Assembly: GCA_030705665.1 (NCBI GenBank) | Contig: JAUZQA010000015.1 | Span: 1-17,403, forward strand | Direction of reading: 5' to 3' | DNA from: Bacillota bacterium | GTDB taxonomy: Bacteria > Bacillota > Bacilli > Bacillales_B > DSM-18226 | Length of the DNA stretch: 17,403 nt | Part shown: in pieces, positions 14,891-17,403 of the stretch | How the letters are laid out: each line of letters opens with the position of its first letter | How positions within the stretch are numbered: position 1 is the stretch's first letter | Notes under the pieces: generated by a model | What the model was told of the DNA's origin: nothing | Databases searched by the model: none | The model's input: the letters and a program-made list of their open reading frames with translations, nothing else | Position numbers and translations under genes: made by a program

Positions 14891-15462
14891 ACTGGAACTA
14901 ATATGGTAAAAGCTAGCTTATTTTGTTTCAAGTCAAATTGATCTACCTTCACCTTGGCATTATTTTTCAGTGTGAATTTTTGCATGTCTATGTATACAAT
15001 TTGCTGATCAGGTTTAATTTCAACACCTGTAGGCAAATTATAATTGTCTTCAATCAGCTTAAGTACGTATGGCACAGGCAGCTGCAGGCGCCCTAAGGAG
15101 ATTTTCTGCTGCTTTAAGACTAGGTCACCGTTCTTTTGCGGCTCAGGATCAAAGGTAAGTTTCACACTTAATTCTTCGCCAAGAATGGGAATGGCCCCTT
15201 CCATTTCGACTTCATTTCCCAAATTGACTTGATATGCAACCGGAGAATGATTGGCTTGCTTTTTTAGGTAGTAATTAATGAGTTTATTTAAATCCTCTTT
15301 ATTGGATTGTACATAAAAAGGGACATAATCACCCGCTGGTTCTTGTACATTTGATAGATCCTGTTTTTTCACTGGTGTCAGCACTAAGAACATGATGAGC
15401 ATGACAATAAGAAGGTCTATACCCAATAAAATAAAGAAACCAAGCTTCCATTTGTTTTTCAT
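14884..15462 (-). CDS. ypmS: YpmS-family membrane-anchored protein (DUF2140)
   Basis: Protein of 192 residues with one N-terminal membrane segment (about 7-29, FFILLGIDLLIVMLIMFLVL) after a short basic start, leaving a C-terminal domain of about 160 residues outside the membrane. The extracellular part has VPFYVQSNKEDLNKLINYYL (47-66) and a later RLQLPVPYVLKLIEDNYNLP stretch, the pattern of Bacillus YpmS. Its biochemical role is not established. The ATG at 15460-15462 is preceded by GAGGAG. It has its own promoter (15504-15531) and shares a terminator with the convergent methyltransferase gene. Confidence 0.85.
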   Translation of the reverse strand: MKNKWKLGFFILLGIDLLIVMLIMFLVLTPVKKQDLSNVQEPAGDYVPFYVQSNKEDLNKLINYYLKKQANHSPVAYQVNLGNEVEMEGAIPILGEELSVKLTFDPEPQKNGDLVLKQQKISLGRLQLPVPYVLKLIEDNYNLPTGVEIKPDQQIVYIDMQKFTLKNNAKVKVDQFDLKQNKLAFTILVPVK

Positions 15463-15503
15463 TTATCTTATCTCCTCTTTTGGTATTACGTCAGCCAGTT
15501 TTT

Positions 15504-15531
15504 AGTATAACACTCTCTTAACAATTCAAAA
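15504..15531 (-). promoter_or_regulatory. Extended -10 promoter of ypmS
   Basis: The minus strand has TGT-TATACT (complement of 15504-15512), an extended -10 element with five of six matches in the hexamer. The -35 region 16 bases upstream (TTTTGA) is weak, as is usual for extended -10 promoters. Confidence 0.6.
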
Positions 15532-15548
15532 CGAATCTCTTTAATTAT

Positions 15549-15576
15549 AAAAAAGATAGACCTTTTCAAGGTCTAT
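15549..15576 (-). terminator. Terminator of the SCO1/ypmQ gene
   Basis: The minus strand reads ATAGACCTT-GAA-AAGGTCTAT, then C and a T run. The 9-bp stem includes the gene's TAG stop codon (15573-15575). Confidence 0.88.
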
Positions 15577-16151
15577 TGGAGGGTTTTAATATCGTTAATG
15601 ATTTGGTCAAATGGAACATCTTTGATTCCCGGATATTCTTTTTTTATTTTTCCATCTGGACCAACCAAGTAGAAATCGATTCCATGAATGACTTGATCCC
15701 CGGTTTCCGGCTTTTTCACCAACGCTTTGTAATTTTGCAAAGCAAAGTTTTCAATAGTTTTTTGAGAATAACCTGTTAAAAACGTCCAAGTTTTTGTGTC
15801 AGCCCCAAACTTTTTGGCAAAGGCTTGTAAGGCTTGGGGGTTATCTACGGTTGGGTCAACACTAAATGAAACAAATTCAACGTTTTTCAAACCCTTTTGC
15901 TTAATCATCTCTTGCAGTTTCACCAAATTTGCGGTCATAGGCGGGCAGATATCTGTGCAGCTGGTATAAATAAAATCAGATATCCAGATCTTCCCTTTCA
16001 AATCCTTTGAGCCAAATTGTTTGTTATTTTGATCTGTAAAAGTAAAATCTTTTACCGGCCAGTTTAAAGCATCTTTAATATCATTTTGTCCGCATGCTGA
16101 TAATAGAAGAATACTAATAATTAAGAACAAATATACTTTTTTGTACTTCAC
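15573..16151 (-). CDS. ypmQ: SCO1/SenC-type copper-chaperone lipoprotein (YpmQ)
   Basis: Thioredoxin-fold protein that delivers copper to, or maintains the thiols of, the CuA centre of cytochrome c oxidase on the outer face of the membrane. Length 192 residues. The N-terminus is a lipoprotein signal: basic start, hydrophobic core (6-17), lipobox LSAC with lipidated C20. The copper ligands are all present: C65 and C69 in YTSCTDICP (CxxxC) and H156 in VIHGIDFYLVG. The start is a GTG (complement of 16149-16151), with AAGGA 9 bases upstream; this gives a proper signal peptide, whereas the longer ATG frame from 16175 adds EEGCDG before it and runs through the ribosome binding site. It is likely transcribed singly. 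Confidence 0.93.
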   Translation of the reverse strand: MKYKKVYLFLIISILLLSACGQNDIKDALNWPVKDFTFTDQNNKQFGSKDLKGKIWISDFIYTSCTDICPPMTANLVKLQEMIKQKGLKNVEFVSFSVDPTVDNPQALQAFAKKFGADTKTWTFLTGYSQKTIENFALQNYKALVKKPETGDQVIHGIDFYLVGPDGKIKKEYPGIKDVPFDQIINDIKTLQ

Positions 16152-16227
16152 GCCATCACATCCTTCTTCTTGCATTCTCTGAATATTTTAACAAATCAAT
16201 CGCAAAGAAGAAAGAAATAAGCAGACA

Positions 16228-16246
16228 AGATGGGGGATTCCCCACT
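16228..16246 (-). terminator. Weak terminator candidate after the DegV gene
   Basis: The minus strand has a TGGGG-AATC-CCCCA hairpin 10 bases after the stop codon, extendable by AAG/CTT with a bulge. The T-rich stretch downstream (TTATTTCTTTCTTCTTT) is interrupted and offset, so termination may be inefficient. Confidence 0.5.
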
Positions 16247-16253
16247 TCACATC

Positions 16254-17102
16254 CTACTCAAATAAATACATGAGTGCGATTGCGCCTGGTCCAGTATGTG
16301 TACTGACAATTGAATTCGTATAATCAATTTCGATGTCATTAAAACCTGTTAGTTCTATGATTCTATCTTTTATTTTTACCGCAAGTTCAAAGCTTTCTGC
16401 GTGGGCGATACCAACCCTTTTGATCGTAGTTCCCTTCACATCTTCGATAAATTGATTTACAAGATACTTTATTACCTGAGAATAGCTGCGAACCTTAGCG
16501 ACAGGATGATACTCCGCCCCCTCCAGTGAGGCGATGGGTTTGATATTCATTAATGAGCCAAGAAATGCCTTCCCTTTCCCTATCCTTCCACCTTTCACCA
16601 GGTTTTCGAGTGTATCTACCATTACATACAGTCTTGTGTTTTTCTGGATCGCTTCAAGACGCTTGACTATTTCTTCACTGCTTTTTCCCTGCTTTACCAT
16701 TTCAGCAGCTTCTATTACTTGAAATGAAAGTGCTTTAGAAACAAATTGAGAATCAATGACCGTTACGCTTGTATTTGCCATTTGTGCAGCTGTTTCAGCT
16801 GACCTTACTGTACCGCTCATTTTTCCTGTCATATGAATGGAGATTATATCATATCCCTGGGTCCCTAAACGATTGTACACTTCAAGGAAAGCCCCTGGCG
16901 ATGGTTGTGAAGTTTTCGGCAATTCCTTAGCAGAACGCATCATCTTGATAAAATCAGCCGGGATTAATTGTACTCGGTCCAAAAACGTTTCACCATTAAT
17001 TGTTACCGTCAATGGCACAACAGCAATTTCATTGGCATATTTTAAAAGTGTTTCTTCAGACATATCCATAGTGGAATCTGTAACAATTTTAATTTTGTTC
17101 AT
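16254..17102 (-). CDS. DegV-family fatty-acid-binding protein (FakB-like)
   Basis: Binds a fatty acid and presents it to the kinase FakA for phosphorylation, feeding phospholipid synthesis; this is the known role of DegV/FakB proteins. The 282-residue length is standard. Motifs are VTDSTMDMS (7-15), TSQPSPGAF (64-72), SIHMTGKMSGT (88-98) and KGGRIGKGKAFLGSLMNIKP in the second half; the C-terminus has HTGPGAIALMY. Several DegV paralogues usually occur in one Bacillus genome, so no specific symbol is assigned. The ATG 17100-17102 has AGGAGTGAG upstream. A promoter with a perfect TATAAT lies 31 bases further up. Confidence 0.93.
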   Translation of the reverse strand: MNKIKIVTDSTMDMSEETLLKYANEIAVVPLTVTINGETFLDRVQLIPADFIKMMRSAKELPKTSQPSPGAFLEVYNRLGTQGYDIISIHMTGKMSGTVRSAETAAQMANTSVTVIDSQFVSKALSFQVIEAAEMVKQGKSSEEIVKRLEAIQKNTRLYVMVDTLENLVKGGRIGKGKAFLGSLMNIKPIASLEGAEYHPVAKVRSYSQVIKYLVNQFIEDVKGTTIKRVGIAHAESFELAVKIKDRIIELTGFNDIEIDYTNSIVSTHTGPGAIALMYLFE

Positions 17103-17132
17103 TTACTCACTCCTACAAATATCTATCCTTGT

Positions 17133-17161
17133 ATTATACCGATTTCCCATGATTATGGATA
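17133..17161 (-). promoter_or_regulatory. Probable sigma-A promoter of the DegV gene
   Basis: The minus strand has a perfect TATAAT (complement of 17133-17138). The hexamer 17 bases upstream is TATCCA (complement of 17156-17161), only three of six matches to TTGACA. The -10 and the location between a terminator and the gene support it. Confidence 0.6.
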
Positions 17162-17172
17162 TAAATCTTTTC

Positions 17173-17199
17173 AAAAAAAGAGCACCAATTACGGCGCTC
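17173..17199 (-). terminator. Terminator after tatC
   Basis: The minus strand reads GAGCGCC-GTAATT-GGTGCTC (one G-U pair) followed by seven T. It lies 36 bases after the tatC stop. Confidence 0.88.
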
Positions 17200-17235
17200 A
17201 TATCATTTTAAAGGGTTTTCATTTTTTTAGCTTCA

Positions 17236-17403
17236 TCAGTGGAACTCAGAATTTGTTTCGCCTGCTTCGATCCTTTCAGACTGTTCCCTTTTTAACTTTC
17301 TTTTATAAACAGTCTTTGATAAATTAATGCTAATTTCATAAAGCAATAATAATGGAATGGTTACAACAAAATCGGACATAAAGTCTGGAGGAGTAATGAC
17401 AAC
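17236..17403 (-). CDS. tatC: Sec-independent translocase subunit TatC, C-terminal fragment
   Basis: The last 55 residues of an open frame that enters from the right edge. VITPPDFMSDFVVTIPLLLLYEISINLSK matches the highly conserved C-terminal region of TatC: the T-P-(P)-D segment, then the last transmembrane helix with the P-x-x-x-LYE pattern. A charged cytoplasmic tail (KRKLKREQSERIEAGE) follows. TatC is the twin-arginine signal receptor of the Tat translocase. The stop is TGA at 17236-17238, with a second in-frame TGA just after it. The tatA partner would lie beyond the window, if linked. Confidence 0.92.
   Translation of the reverse strand, partial: VVITPPDFMSDFVVTIPLLLLYEISINLSKTVYKRKLKREQSERIEAGETNSEFH

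Overview
The window looks like chromosomal DNA of a low-GC Firmicute of the Bacillaceae (Bacillus/Neobacillus type). The genes have strong AGGAGG-like ribosome binding sites, A/T-rich intergenic gaps and hairpin-plus-U-tract terminators, and the products resemble Bacillus YodP-YodT, YpmQ, YpmS and MsrAB. No rRNA, tRNA, CRISPR array, insertion sequence or phage gene is visible, and no gene-free stretch exceeds 300 bases.

Left half (1-8766, all minus strand): a lysine / beta-lysine catabolic locus of the 'kam' type. Reading in the direction of transcription, the main operon is yodT (class III aminotransferase), yodS and yodR (the two CoA-transferase subunits), yodQ (M20 deacylase), an extra GabT-like aminotransferase, yodP/ablB (beta-lysine N6-acetyltransferase) and kamR (sigma-54 activator). 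It ends at an intrinsic terminator. A textbook -24/-12 sigma-54 promoter then drives kamA (lysine 2,3-aminomutase), which runs off the left edge. From memory, B. thuringiensis has the same yodT...kamR operon plus a sigma-54/KamR-driven kamA, and the B. subtilis yodT-kamA cluster is sigma-E controlled. The -10 element upstream of yodT fits sigma-E. The inferred pathway is lysine to beta-lysine to N6-acetyl-beta-lysine to 3-oxo-6-acetamidohexanoate to its CoA thioester. Thiolysis by an enzyme not in this window would give 4-acetamidobutyryl-CoA and then, via YodQ, GABA. The GabT-like gene inserted between yodQ and yodP would take that GABA to succinate semialdehyde. That extra gene and the completed route are the most interesting points here.

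Right half (8872-17403): ordinary housekeeping genes in short units. These are an MccF/LdcA-type S66 peptidase, a COG2509-like FAD dehydrogenase with a clear sigma-A promoter and a candidate operator, an msrA-msrB methionine sulfoxide reductase pair, a tandem-DUF4397 protein and an RsmF-type rRNA m5C methyltransferase (the only two plus-strand genes), YpmS, a SCO1/YpmQ copper-chaperone lipoprotein, a DegV/FakB fatty-acid-binding protein, and the C-terminal end of TatC at the right edge. Many terminators overlap the stop codon of the gene they serve.
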